From NCBI RefSeq assembly GCF_000376565.1, contig NZ_BARG01000024.1, forward strand, positions 1-64,000: 64,000 nucleotides of DNA, given 5' to 3'. How positions within the stretch are numbered: the stretch's first letter is position 1; the number at the start of each line of letters is the position of its first letter. Source of the DNA: Streptomyces hokutonensis. Its GTDB lineage: Bacteria > Actinomycetota > Actinomycetes > Streptomycetales > Streptomycetaceae. The position numbers were made by a program, and so were the translations under genes. Below, piece by piece: positions 17,902 to 26,631 of this stretch. Under the pieces are notes generated by a model. It had not been told where the DNA came from. It searched no databases and saw nothing but the letters and a program-made list of their open reading frames with translations.

Positions 17902-18855
17902 TTACTTGATTCCGGTGAAGCTGATGGAGCTGACGATGCGGCGCGCGAACACCGAGAACAGCACCAGCATCGGGAGCGCGGCGATCAGGGTCGCCGCCAT
18001 CAGGCCCGACCAGTCGTAGCCGGTCTGCGGGGTCTGTGAGCGGAAGATCGCCAGCGCCACCGACAGCACGCGGGAACTGTCGCTGTAGGACACCATCAAC
18101 GGCCAGAAGTAGTCGTTCCAGGACGTGATGTACGTCAGCACGCCCAGCGTCAGGATCGGAGTGGACGCCATCGGCAGCAGCACACGGAAGAAGACGCGGA
18201 CCTTGCCCGCGCCGTCGAGCAGGGCGGCCTCCTCGACCTCGCGCGGGATGTTCATGAAGAACTGCTTGAGGAAGAAGACCGCGAACGGCGTCATGAACAT
18301 CGTCGGCAGCGCGATCCCCAACAAGGTGTCCACGAGCCCGAGTTGCTTGATGAGCACGAAGTTCGGCAGCAGGGTGAAGATGGCCGGCACCATCAGCCCG
18401 GCCAGGAACAGCCCGAACATCCGCTCCCGGCCTCGCCAGCGCAGCCGGGCGAAGGCGTAGGCGGCCATCGCGGAAAAGAACACCTGGCAGACGGTGACCA
18501 GGGTCGAGACGATCACCGAGTTGAGCAGATAGCGCCAGAACGTCAGCCCACCGCCCGAACCGCCTTGTGCGATCGCCTCCTTGGTCGATTGGAGGCCCAG
18601 TGCTCGTTCGAAACCGCCGGTGGTGAAGTCGACCGGCAGCGGGTCGGAGGGATGGGCGGCGAGCCCGGTGTTCGTGGAGAGCGCGGTGCGCAGGATCCAG
18701 AAGAAGGGCAGCAGAGTGATCAGCATGATCGCGGCCATCGCCGTCCATGCGGCGACCTTGCCGACGGAGATCCGGCGCCGGGGCGGCCGTACGGTCGCCT
18801 GCTGTGTCGTCGTGGGTGTGTTGGGCACGTTGGGCGTGGTGGTCAGGGTGGCCAT
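17902..18855 (-). CDS. Sugar ABC transporter permease (MalG type)
   Basis: A 317-residue inner-membrane permease. A proline-rich cytoplasmic N-terminus precedes six membrane helices. The ATPase-contact EAA loop is EEAALLDGAGKVRVFFRVLL. It sits 10 bp before the binding-protein gene and 15 bp after the other permease, so the three are co-transcribed. It forms a heterodimeric channel with the product of 18871-19788. Confidence 0.93.
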   Translation of the reverse strand: MATLTTTPNVPNTPTTTQQATVRPPRRRISVGKVAAWTAMAAIMLITLLPFFWILRTALSTNTGLAAHPSDPLPVDFTTGGFERALGLQSTKEAIAQGGSGGGLTFWRYLLNSVIVSTLVTVCQVFFSAMAAYAFARLRWRGRERMFGLFLAGLMVPAIFTLLPNFVLIKQLGLVDTLLGIALPTMFMTPFAVFFLKQFFMNIPREVEEAALLDGAGKVRVFFRVLLPMASTPILTLGVLTYITSWNDYFWPLMVSYSDSSRVLSVALAIFRSQTPQTGYDWSGLMAATLIAALPMLVLFSVFARRIVSSISFTGIK

Positions 18856-18870
18856 GTCGTCTCCTTCCGG

Positions 18871-19788
18871 TCAGCCGAGGTCGGTCTGGCCGGCGCGGGT
18901 GATCCGGTACTGGAGGAACGTGATCGCGCTCAGCACGATCAGCAGGGCCACGGACATCGCCGAGGCGTAGCCGAACTGGAAGCGGCCGAAGGCGGAGCCG
19001 TAGATGTAGTACTGGAGGACGTTGGTCGCGTTCGCCGGGCCGCCCGCGGTGGTCACTGCGACCGTGTCGAACACCTGGAACGAACCGATCACCGTCATGA
19101 TCAGCACGACCGCGAGGACCGGCCGCAGCAGCGGCATCGTGATCCGCCAGAACATGCGCCACTCGCTCGCGCCGTCCACCTTCGCCGCCTCGTACATGTC
19201 GTTCGGGATGGCCTGGAGCCCGGCGAACAGCAGCAGCGCGGTGTAGCCGACGTGCCGCCACACGTTGATCAGGGCGATCGTCGGGATCGCCCAGGTCTTG
19301 TCGGCGAGGAAGGGGATGTGGTCGAAGCCGAGTCCCCCGATGATCTGGTTGCCGATGCCGAGCTGGGTGTCGAGGATCCACAGCCAGACGATGCCGGCGA
19401 CGACGTTCGACATCAGATACGGCGTCAGCACGATCCCGCGCAACAGGGCGGACTGGGTGAGCCGTTGGAGCAGGACCGCGATGGCGAGGGCCGACACCGT
19501 CTGGATGCCGATGTTGATGACCACGTACTCGACGGTGACTCGCAGCGACGACCAGAAGATGGGGTCGTGGACCATCCGGTCGTAGTTGTCGAGGCCCACC
19601 CACTTCGCCGGCGTCAGCAGGTTGAAGCGGGTGAAGCTCAGGTAGATGCCCCGCAGGGTCGGCCAGAGCAGGAAGACCAGGAAGCCCAGCAGGGCCGGGG
19701 CGATGAAGACCGCCGCCAGCCGTCCGTCGCCCCCGCCTTCACGGGCCCGCGGTGGGCGCAACGGGGGGCTGCTTGAGGCGGTGGTCAT
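18871..19788 (-). CDS. Sugar ABC transporter permease (MalF type)
   Basis: A 305-residue permease with six predicted helices. The EAA loop is EAAKVDGASEWRMFWRITMP. It is the first gene of the four-gene operon permease-permease-binding protein-Gfo/Idh/MocA. The 170-bp space to the divergent ROK regulator contains an inverted repeat (TTGACGC-N12-GCGTCAA) that could be the operator. The ATG at 19788 has AGGAGT upstream. Confidence 0.93.
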   Translation of the reverse strand: MTTASSSPPLRPPRAREGGGDGRLAAVFIAPALLGFLVFLLWPTLRGIYLSFTRFNLLTPAKWVGLDNYDRMVHDPIFWSSLRVTVEYVVINIGIQTVSALAIAVLLQRLTQSALLRGIVLTPYLMSNVVAGIVWLWILDTQLGIGNQIIGGLGFDHIPFLADKTWAIPTIALINVWRHVGYTALLLFAGLQAIPNDMYEAAKVDGASEWRMFWRITMPLLRPVLAVVLIMTVIGSFQVFDTVAVTTAGGPANATNVLQYYIYGSAFGRFQFGYASAMSVALLIVLSAITFLQYRITRAGQTDLG

Positions 19789-19835
19789 CTGGAGACTCCT
19801 TCGTCTGCGACGGCTCGTCCTCGGGTGACTTACTT

Positions 19836-19861
19836 TTGACGCGAAAGAATCGTGGCGTCAA
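19836..19861. promoter_or_regulatory. Candidate ROK operator: TTGACGC-N12-GCGTCAA
   Basis: A perfect 7-bp inverted repeat (19836-19842 and 19855-19861) in the intergenic region between the ABC operon and the ROK gene. Each arm doubles as a TTGACG -35-like hexamer, one per strand, so a protein bound here could block both promoters. A second weak plus-strand promoter (TTGATT about 16 bases before TATCTT) lies closer to the ROK start. Confidence 0.5.
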
Positions 19862-19958
19862 TAGCTGTGCACACATCTTTTCTGTGCGGGATTTCGGTCA
19901 TAGAGTGGCTTGATTAGTTCTAGAGCGAAAATATCTTGCTTGTGGGAGTCTGACGCCC

Positions 19959-21119
19959 ATGACCACACGTGCCGCCAGCTGGCAGCCGCTGAGCCCCGGC
20001 GAACGCTCCGTGGCGATCGAGGTGCTCGTCCACGGTCCGCTGTCGCGCACCGACATCGCGCGCCGGCTCGACCTCTCGGCGGGCAGCCTCACCCGCCTCA
20101 CCAAGCCGCTCATCGAGTCCGGCCTGCTGGTCGAGGTCCCCGACGGCGGCGGCCCGGCCGAGGTCCGCCAGGGCCGCCCCTCGCAACCCCTCGACGTGGT
20201 CGCCGAATCCCGCACCTTCCTCGGGTTCAAGGTCACCGAGGACATGGTCTACGGCGTCGTCACCACCCTCAGGAGCGAGATCGTCGCCCGCCTCGACCGA
20301 CCGCTCACCACCCACGACCCGGCCGAAGTCGCCGACCTGCTCGCCGGGATGACCGGCGAACTCACCGCGCGGTTCCCCACCCTCACGGGCATAGGCATCG
20401 GCGTCGGCGGTCTCGTCCGGGACCGTGCCGTGGTGGGGGAGTCGGCCTTCCTGCACTGGAACGACGTCCCGCTGGCCGAACTGGTCGAGGAGCGCACCGG
20501 GTTGCCGGTCGTCGTGGAGAACGACGTGGCCGCGTTCGTCGAGGCCGAGACCTGGTTCGGCGCCGGGCGCGGCCTCGACCGCTTCGTCGTCCTCACCATC
20601 GGCGCGGGCGTCGGCTACGGCCTGGTCCTGGGCGGCAGGCGGGTGCCCTACGCCGAGGAGGACCGCGGCTTCGGACGCCACTGGATCCTCAACCCCAACG
20701 GCCCGCTCACGCCGACCGGTGAACGCGGCAGCGCCGTCTCGCTGTTGACCATCCCCAGCATCCGCTACCAGGTCCAGGCCGCCACCGGGCAGGACCTCTC
20801 GTACGAGGAGATCCTCGCCGGAGCCGCGGCCGGTGAGCCCATGTCCGCCCGGGTGATCGGCGAAGCGGCCCGCGCGCTGGGTGTGTTGGTCGCCCAGATC
20901 GCCAACTTCGTGCTGCCGCAGAAGATCCTGCTCGCCGGTGAGGGCGTCGGCCTGATGGACGTGGCCGAGGCCATGGTGGAGGACACACTGCGCGCCCACC
21001 GGCACCCGCTGGCGGCGCCGCTCGACGTGGAGACCAAGGTCTCCGACTTCCACGACTGGGCGCGCGGGGCCGCGGTGTTGGCGATCCAGGTGCTGGTGCT
21101 GGGTGTGGCAGAGGTGTGA
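19959..21119 (+). CDS. ROK-family transcriptional regulator
   Basis: A 386-residue regulator with an N-terminal winged helix (LSRTDIARRLDLSAGSLTRL, about residues 28-47) and a C-terminal actin-like sugar-sensing domain (GIGIGVGGLVRD; ENDVAAFVEAE; TIGAGVGYGLVLGG). The zinc-binding CxCGxxGCxE motif typical of ROK proteins is absent, replaced by an ILNPNGPLTPTGE region, so the domain may not bind a classical hexose. It is divergent from the sugar ABC operon and is its probable repressor, with the ligand likely the imported sugar. Confidence 0.92.
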   Translation: MTTRAASWQPLSPGERSVAIEVLVHGPLSRTDIARRLDLSAGSLTRLTKPLIESGLLVEVPDGGGPAEVRQGRPSQPLDVVAESRTFLGFKVTEDMVYGVVTTLRSEIVARLDRPLTTHDPAEVADLLAGMTGELTARFPTLTGIGIGVGGLVRDRAVVGESAFLHWNDVPLAELVEERTGLPVVVENDVAAFVEAETWFGAGRGLDRFVVLTIGAGVGYGLVLGGRRVPYAEEDRGFGRHWILNPNGPLTPTGERGSAVSLLTIPSIRYQVQAATGQDLSYEEILAGAAAGEPMSARVIGEAARALGVLVAQIANFVLPQKILLAGEGVGLMDVAEAMVEDTLRAHRHPLAAPLDVETKVSDFHDWARGAAVLAIQVLVLGVAEV

Positions 21120-21231
21120 AATGCGTTACGGGGCTTGACAGATGGACGTGATCAGTAACACGGTCCGATATGTCCGATTGGCTCGTGATTACTCACATCG
21201 CCTTCACCTACGGCGACGTATGCTTCACACC

Positions 21232-21405
21232 ATGTCCACCCGTGTTGAATCAGCCACCGAGCGATCGGCAGCCGAGGTCAACGAGGAGATCAGAGCCCTG
21301 TGGCTCCGATCGGGCGGGACACTGAGCGTCGAACAGCGCGAGGAGTACCGGCGGCTGGTGATGGAGTGGGCCACCGCGGCTCCTCAGCCGGCCACGGCGG
21401 CCTGA
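21232..21405 (+). CDS. Small hypothetical protein
   Basis: A 57-residue, mostly helical, charged protein (VNEEIRALWLRSGGTLSVEQ, then REEYRRLVMEW) with no cysteines or membrane segment. The ATG at 21232 is supported by a -10-like GTATGC shortly upstream; there is no ribosome binding site, so it may be leaderless. The frame is open to 21142 in low-quality sequence. The 138 bases that follow contain only a weak, bulged hairpin near 21515-21544. Function unknown. Confidence 0.55.
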   Translation: MSTRVESATERSAAEVNEEIRALWLRSGGTLSVEQREEYRRLVMEWATAAPQPATAA

Positions 21406-21543
21406 GAGCCGCCCGGCCGGCGCGCAGAAGTCGTTCGGATCCCGTCGCCCGGCCTTCCTCGTGACCCTCGGTCCAGCCGGTCGAGCCCCCGTCGACCCGA
21501 CCCGACAACCCCCGCGATCACCCGCGAGGAACTCCCCGCGTGA

Positions 21544-22914
21544 TCAGCCCCACATCGCCGAATAGTGCCGCTGGAAGGCCTTGCGGTCCTGCTCCGCGCG
21601 GATCCAGCGCGTCGCCACCAGAGCGATCAGACTTCCCGCGATCACCAGCAGACCCGGGCCCACGTTCTTCGGGTCCGTGAGCCTGGACGCCAGGGTCGTC
21701 GTGCCCGCCGTGGTGTTCGTCGCCGGCGCCGACGTCCCGGGCGTGACCGAACCGGTGCCCGCCGCCGCGCTGCCTGCCGCCGAGGCGGACGGCGCGGGCG
21801 AGGCGGCCGTCTTCGGTGCCACCAGCAGCTTGACGTTGAGCGCGGCCAGCGCCTTGGTCAGCGGCTGGAAGAACGTCGTACCGCCCGCCGTGCAGTCACC
21901 GCTGCCGCCCGAGGTCACTCCCAGCGCGATGCCGTTGGAGAACAACGGGCCGCCGCTGTCGCCCGGTTCGGCACACACCGTGGTCTGGACGAGACCGGTC
22001 ACCGTGCCCTCGGGATAGTTCACCGTCGCGTCGAGCGCGGTCACCTCGCCGTCGTGCAGCCCGCTGGTGCTGCCGCTGCGGAACACCTTCTCGCCCACGG
22101 CCGCGTCGGCCAGGCCGGTGATCGTCACCCCGCTGCCGTTGCCGATCGCGACCACGTCCGCGCCCTCGCCCGCCGAACCGCTCGCGTACTGCACCAGGGA
22201 GAAGTCGCTGCCGGGGAAGTTGTCGGAGACCGTCTTGCCCAACTGCTGGTCACCCTGGTTGTCGGCGAACCAGATCGAGCCGACCGGGCCGCAGTGCCCG
22301 GCCGTGAGGATGAAGTCGGTCTGGCCGTTCGTCACGTTGTAGCCCGCCGAGCAACGGCCGCCGGTCGACAGGATCGGCTGCGCCCCGTTGATCCGGGTGG
22401 TGAACTTGCCCTGCGTGCGCTGCATCTCCACCGAGGCGCCGATGCTCTTCGCGACCTTCGTCATCGCGGCCCAGCTGGTGGCGGAGACACTGCTGTCGCC
22501 CTCCACGAGCACCTTGTTGTTCCGGTAGTCCATCGCCCACGCGGTGCCCGCGATCTTGGGCGCCGAACTCAGCGTGGTGGCGGCCGACTTCAGCTGGTTC
22601 ATGCTGTACGGCACGACCTTCGCCTCGGCGCCCGCCTTCGTCACCTCGGCCGCCGTCGCCTTGTCGGTCACCGCGACGACCGTACGGCCGCCGGAGTCGA
22701 CCCAACTGCCCGCCGTACGGGCCGAACCGAGCTTCGCCACCAGGGCGGAACCCTTGTCCGCGGGCGTCTGCGGCGCGCTGAGCGTGGCGGCGTCCCTGGC
22801 CGGGGTGTCACTCGCCATGGCCGCCTGGGTGACCATGGCACCTCCCAGCAGGAGTCCGCCGACAGCCGTCAACCGTGTCACTCGTCGGACGACCCGTCGT
22901 CGTGCGTGCCTCAT
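21544..22914 (-). CDS. S1-family serine protease with C-terminal membrane anchor
   Basis: A 456-residue chymotrypsin-like protease of the streptogrisin/alpha-lytic type. The signal peptide (VGGLLLGGAMVTQAAMA) precedes a pro-region of about 150 residues and a catalytic domain with His in TAGHC, Asp in GSDFSLVQY and Ser in GDSGGPL. A Ser/Ala/Thr-rich linker then leads to a final membrane helix (GLLVIAGSLIALVATRW) and a basic cytoplasmic tail. This points to a protease tethered to the outer face of the membrane. The ATG at 22914 starts the signal peptide; the open frame continuing upstream is non-coding. Confidence 0.92.
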   Translation of the reverse strand: MRHARRRVVRRVTRLTAVGGLLLGGAMVTQAAMASDTPARDAATLSAPQTPADKGSALVAKLGSARTAGSWVDSGGRTVVAVTDKATAAEVTKAGAEAKVVPYSMNQLKSAATTLSSAPKIAGTAWAMDYRNNKVLVEGDSSVSATSWAAMTKVAKSIGASVEMQRTQGKFTTRINGAQPILSTGGRCSAGYNVTNGQTDFILTAGHCGPVGSIWFADNQGDQQLGKTVSDNFPGSDFSLVQYASGSAGEGADVVAIGNGSGVTITGLADAAVGEKVFRSGSTSGLHDGEVTALDATVNYPEGTVTGLVQTTVCAEPGDSGGPLFSNGIALGVTSGGSGDCTAGGTTFFQPLTKALAALNVKLLVAPKTAASPAPSASAAGSAAAGTGSVTPGTSAPATNTTAGTTTLASRLTDPKNVGPGLLVIAGSLIALVATRWIRAEQDRKAFQRHYSAMWG

Positions 22915-23136
22915 GCCTGGCTCCCGAACCCCGAACGTGCGGTGCCGAACACCGCGGGGCCCTCCGGTCGTTGAGGTGCCCTTCCTCCATACGTGGCCCG
23001 GCACCGTCCCGTTCACCGTCTGGAAGATCGGGTTCAGCCGCCGGCCACAACAGGCGCTCCGGACGGCCGAGTTGGCCTCGGCGGCGCCCGGCGCGGCCCG
23101 TCGCCCACGGGGCGTGGCCCCCCTATCTTGAGCCCC

Positions 23137-24315
23137 ATGACCAGCAACCCGCAGGCCGCGGCCGGTGAACCGAATCCCCTGCGCGCGCTCACCCTCGACC
23201 GCCTCCGATGTCGTACCAGCATGAAATGGCGCACCTATCCCGAGGACGTGCTGCCGGTGTGGGTGGCCGAGATGGACGTGCCGCTCGCCGACGCCGTGGT
23301 CCGCGCGGTCACGGACGCGCTCGCCCTCGGGGACACCGGCTATCCCGCCGGTACGGCCTACGCGGAGGCGCTCGCCGCGTTCGCGGAGAAGCGGTGGGGG
23401 TGGGACGGGCTCGCCGTGGCACGCACCCGTATCGTGCCGGACGTCATGCTGGGCGTCGTCGAGATGCTCCGGCTGGTCACCGGGCCGGGTGATCCGGTGG
23501 TGCTGAACCCGCCCGTGTATCCGCCGTTCTTCCAGTTCGTGACCCATATGGACCGGCAGGTGGTGGAAGCGCCGCTGGGCGCGGACCTGCGCATCGACCT
23601 CGGCGCCCTGGAGGACGCGTTCCGGCGCGCGGTCGAGGGCGGGCGGCGGGCCGCGTATCTGTTGTGCAGCCCGCACAACCCGACCGGCACTGTGCACACC
23701 GCCGCCGAACTGGCTGCCGTCGCCGCCCTCGCCGATCGTTACGGCGTGCGGGTCGTGGCCGACGAGATCCACGCACCGGTCGTCGCGGTGGGCGCCGCGT
23801 TTGTGCCCTATCTGAGCGTCCCGGGCGCGGCGAGCGGCCTGTCGCTGATGTCGGCGTCGAAGGCCTGGAACCTGGCCGGCCTCAAGGCCGCCCTCGCCGT
23901 CGCGGGACCCGCGTCCGCCGCCGACCTGGACCGCATGCCCGAAGAGGTCGGCCACGGCCCGAGCCACGTCGGCGTCATCGCCCACACCGCCGCCCTGCGC
24001 GACGGCACCGCCTGGCTGGACGCCCTGCTGACCGGCCTCGACGACAACCGCCGACTGCTGACCGCTCTGCTGGCCGAGCACCTGCCCACCGTGGGGTACC
24101 GACCCGGCGAGGCCACCTACCTCGCCTGGCTCGACTGCCGTGAACTCGGCCTCGGTGACGATCCGGCGCGGGTCTTCCTCGACCGGGGCAGGGTCGCGCT
24201 GAGCCCCGGCATCGACTTCGGCACGGGCGGCACGGGATACGTACGGCTCAACCTCGCGACGTCCCCGGAGGTGATCAGGGAGGCGGTGCGGAGGATGGCG
24301 GCGGCGCTGGGGTGA
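23137..24315 (+). CDS. PatB/MalY-type PLP-dependent aminotransferase or C-S lyase
   Basis: A 392-residue fold-type I PLP enzyme. The PatB/MalY signature is seen in [19 protein letters not shown] near the start; the cofactor segment is ADEIHAPVV and the Schiff-base lysine is in [12 protein letters not shown]. Family members are cystathionine beta-lyases or aminotransferases. A TATCTT -10-like box at 23124-23129 lies eight bases before the ATG, suggesting a leaderless transcript. The last codons (VRRMAAALG and stop) form the first unit of a 41-bp tandem repeat array that continues 545 bp beyond the gene. Confidence 0.9.
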   Translation: MTSNPQAAAGEPNPLRALTLDRLRCRTSMKWRTYPEDVLPVWVAEMDVPLADAVVRAVTDALALGDTGYPAGTAYAEALAAFAEKRWGWDGLAVARTRIVPDVMLGVVEMLRLVTGPGDPVVLNPPVYPPFFQFVTHMDRQVVEAPLGADLRIDLGALEDAFRRAVEGGRRAAYLLCSPHNPTGTVHTAAELAAVAALADRYGVRVVADEIHAPVVAVGAAFVPYLSVPGAASGLSLMSASKAWNLAGLKAALAVAGPASAADLDRMPEEVGHGPSHVGVIAHTAALRDGTAWLDALLTGLDDNRRLLTALLAEHLPTVGYRPGEATYLAWLDCRELGLGDDPARVFLDRGRVALSPGIDFGTGGTGYVRLNLATSPEVIREAVRRMAAALG

Positions 24316-24860
24316 GCTTGTCGAGCCGTGCGGAGGATGGCGGCGCGCTGGGCTGAGCCTGCCGAGCCGTGCGGGGGTGGCGGTGGTGTTGGGGTGAGCT
24401 TGTCGAGCTGTGCGGTGGGTGGTGGTGTTGGGCTGAGCTTGCCGGGCTGTGCGGCGGGTTGCGGTGGCGCTGGGCTGACGCCGGCGAGCCGTGTGGAGGA
24501 TGGCGGCGGCGCTGGGGTGAGCTTGTCGAGCTGTGCGGGGGTGGCGGTGGTGTTGGGGTGAGCTTGTCGAGCCGTGCGGAGGATTGCGGTGCGCTGGGCT
24601 GCGCCTGCCGAGCCGTGCGGCGGCTGGGGGCGGCGCTGGGCTGACCCCGGCGAGCCGTGCGGAGGATGGCGGTGGCATTCGGCTGAGCCTGCCGAGCCGT
24701 GCGGAGGATGGCGGCGGCATTCGACTGAGCCTGCCGAGTCGTGCGCCGGGTGGCGGTGGCACTCGGCTGAGCCTGCCGAGCCGCGCGGAGGGTGGCGGTG
24801 GCACTCGACCGACCCCGCCAAGTCGTACGGCGGACAGCGCTGGCACGCCGTTGCCGCCAC
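24286..24860. repeat. About 14-copy degenerate tandem repeat (39-42 bp units)
   Basis: Each unit begins GTGCGG and reads roughly GTGCGGAGGATGGCGGCGG, CGCTGGGGTGAGC, TTGTCGAGCC; I count 13 clear units and one decayed unit. Unit 1 is the 3' end of the aminotransferase gene itself, including its TGA, so the array appears to have grown from the gene terminus. Units fall into two mixed subtypes (GGGGTGAGCTTGTCGAG and GGCTGAGCCTGCCGAG) and decay towards the right. Unit length is not a multiple of three throughout. The minus strand is open across it but has no coding signals. The rest of 24316-24904 holds nothing else I can identify. Confidence 0.85.
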
Positions 24861-24904
24861 GTCGTGCTGTCATGAACACCCGACCCGGCTGCCATGATGA
24901 GCCC

Positions 24905-25663
24905 ATGCGTGTGCTGATGCCGGTCCCCGACCGTGACTTCGACGTCACCGAGGTCGCCGTGCCCTGGCGGCTGCTCACCGACGCGGGGCACGAGGTCGTG
25001 CTCGCCACCGAGCGGGCCGGGACGCGGCCCGCCGCGGACCCTCGACTGCTCACCGGAGTGCTGTTCGGGCAGCTCGGCGCCGAGGACGAACCCAAGCGGT
25101 TCTACCAACAGCTCACCGAGGCACCGGAGTTCGGCGCCACGGTCGCCTGGGCGGACGTGGACGTGACCGGCTTCGACGGGCTGCTGCTGCCGGGCGGCCA
25201 CGCACCCGGTATGCGCCAGTACCTCGGCTCGGCCCAACTGCGGGCGAAAGTGGGGGAGTTCTGGTCCCTCGGCCGCCCGGTCGGCGCGATCTGCCACGGC
25301 GTGCTCGTGCTGGCCCGCACCGAGGACCCGGGCACCGGCAGCAGCGTGCTCGCCGGCCGCCGTACGACCTGCCTGCCCAAGTACATGGAACGTACCGCCT
25401 ACTTGACCACCGCCTGGCGTCTCGGCCGCTACTACCGCACCTACCCGGCCTACGTGGAGGACGAGGTGCGGGCCGCCCTCGACGACCCGGGCACGCAGTT
25501 CGAACGCGGTCCCAGGGAGCTCACCCGGCGCGGCACCGCGAGCGACGACACGCACGCGTTCGTCGTACAGGACGGCAGCTATTTGTCGGCGCGCTGGCCT
25601 GGAGACGCATACCTTTTCGCCCGCCGGTATCTCGATCTCCTGCGGGCACCCTCGGGTGCTTAG
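24905..25663 (+). CDS. DJ-1/PfpI-family (type 1 glutamine amidotransferase-like) protein
   Basis: A 252-residue protein with the flavodoxin-like DJ-1/PfpI fold: MRVLMPVPDRDFDVTEVAVP at the N-terminus, DGLLLPGGHAPGMRQYLGS in the middle, and the nucleophile elbow AICHGVLVLART with the reactive cysteine. Activities in this family include chaperone, deglycase-like and hydratase roles; the specific function is unknown. The ATG at 24905 is the first in frame after the repeat array. The next gene starts 10 bp after its stop. Confidence 0.85.
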   Translation: MRVLMPVPDRDFDVTEVAVPWRLLTDAGHEVVLATERAGTRPAADPRLLTGVLFGQLGAEDEPKRFYQQLTEAPEFGATVAWADVDVTGFDGLLLPGGHAPGMRQYLGSAQLRAKVGEFWSLGRPVGAICHGVLVLARTEDPGTGSSVLAGRRTTCLPKYMERTAYLTTAWRLGRYYRTYPAYVEDEVRAALDDPGTQFERGPRELTRRGTASDDTHAFVVQDGSYLSARWPGDAYLFARRYLDLLRAPSGA

Positions 25664-25673
25664 ACTGCCGACC

Positions 25674-26060
25674 ATGGACGAGACCCCGCTGGACCGGCTC
25701 GGCGCAGGCCAGTACCTGCTGATCACCAGTTACCGCAAGAACGGCTCCCCGGTCCCCACCCCGGTGTGGGTGGTGCGCGACGGCGACACCCTCGGGGTGT
25801 GGACGGTCGCCGACTCCTGGAAGGTGAAGCGCATCCGGGCCCGCGGCGATGTCCTCGTTGGCCCCTGCGACCTGCGCGGCAACCCGACCGGCGACCAGGT
25901 CCCCGGCACCGCCGAACTCACCGACGCCGAGACCACCGCCCACTACCGCGCCCTCATCAAGCGCAAGTACGGGCTCACCGGCCGTCTCACGCTCCTCGGC
26001 AGCAGGCTGCGGCGCGGTCTCGACGGCACCGTCGGCATCCGCGTCACCCTCAAAGTCTGA
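25674..26060 (+). CDS. PPOX-class F420-dependent oxidoreductase
   Basis: A 128-residue split-barrel flavin/deazaflavin protein. The typical pattern is YLLITSYRKNGSPVPTPVWV, then WTVADSWKVKRIRARGDVLV with basic residues for cofactor phosphate, and a short C-terminal GIRVTLKV. Close relatives are F420-dependent reductases acting on small lactones or pigments. A TAGACT -10-like box at 25661-25666 is seven bases from the ATG, so a leaderless start is plausible. Confidence 0.85.
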   Translation: MDETPLDRLGAGQYLLITSYRKNGSPVPTPVWVVRDGDTLGVWTVADSWKVKRIRARGDVLVGPCDLRGNPTGDQVPGTAELTDAETTAHYRALIKRKYGLTGRLTLLGSRLRRGLDGTVGIRVTLKV

Positions 26061-26095
26061 GGACGAACCTTGCACACCGAACCCAGGGAGCGCCC

Positions 26096-26566
26096 GTGGA
26101 CCCCGCGCTGAACCCGGCCGACCTGCGGCTGCGGCAGGAGCGGATCGTCTTCGCCCGGATGCGCAGCACCCAGGACCGAGTCGCCGACGCCATCACCGCC
26201 TTCGCCGGCACCATGCTCTTCGTCTATCTGCACGCCCTGTGGTTCGCCGTCTGGATCGCCCTCAACGAAGGGCTCCTCGGGCACGCCGGGATCTTCGACC
26301 CGTACCCGTACGGACTGCTCACGATGATCGTCAGCCTGGAGGCCATCTTCCTGTCGACCTTCGTCATGGTGAGCCAGAACCGGCAGGCGGCCCGCGAGAA
26401 CGTCCGCGCCGACCTCGACTTCGAGACCAACCTCCGCTCCGAGGTGTGGTCGGCCCACATCGGAGCCGCCCTGGGCCTGGACCCGCGCGAGATCGAACAA
26501 CGCGTCCAGGAACTCCTCACCGAGAACCGCGCCAAGATGAACGGCGGGACGAAACAGCCGAGTTGA
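26096..26566 (+). CDS. DUF1003 membrane protein
   Basis: A 156-residue protein with two membrane helices (AITAFAGTMLFVYLHALWFA and LLTMIVSLEAIFLSTFVMVS) and a helical cytoplasmic tail. The pattern RVADAITAFAGTM followed by FDPYPYGLLTMIVSLEA and VSQNRQ is the DUF1003 signature; the function of the family is unknown. The GTG at 26096 has AGGGAG five bases upstream. It follows the PPOX gene by 35 bp and probably shares its transcript, ending at the hairpin 26580-26613. Confidence 0.85.
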   Translation: MDPALNPADLRLRQERIVFARMRSTQDRVADAITAFAGTMLFVYLHALWFAVWIALNEGLLGHAGIFDPYPYGLLTMIVSLEAIFLSTFVMVSQNRQAARENVRADLDFETNLRSEVWSAHIGAALGLDPREIEQRVQELLTENRAKMNGGTKQPS

Positions 26567-26579
26567 CCCACCGCACGGC

Positions 26580-26613
26580 GAAGGGGCCGCAGCCTCCGGG
26601 CTGCGGCCCCTTC
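26580..26613. terminator. Bidirectional hairpin terminator
   Basis: A perfect 14-bp stem (GAAGGGGCCGCAGC / GCTGCGGCCCCTTC) with a 6-base loop lies between the convergent DUF1003 gene and the secreted hydrolase gene. One strand ends in a short T-containing run. Confidence 0.85.
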
Positions 26614-26631
26614 ACTTCGTACGGCGTTCCG

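Noticed and set aside
24286..24860. Possible CRISPR array
   Set aside because: Units are contiguous, degenerate and derived from a gene end; there are no unique spacers, no constant repeat length and no cas genes.
22915..25095. Very long minus-strand reading frame extending the S1 protease upstream through the aminotransferase and repeat array
   Set aside because: It is antisense to a well-supported aminotransferase gene, has repetitive low-complexity translation through the tandem repeats, and the protease signal peptide with its ATG is at 22914.
24275..25726. Minus-strand open frame encoding ARQAQPSA-type repeats over the tandem array
   Set aside because: It is open only because the 41-bp units lack stops on that strand; there is no ribosome binding site, and it is antisense to the DJ-1-like and aminotransferase genes.
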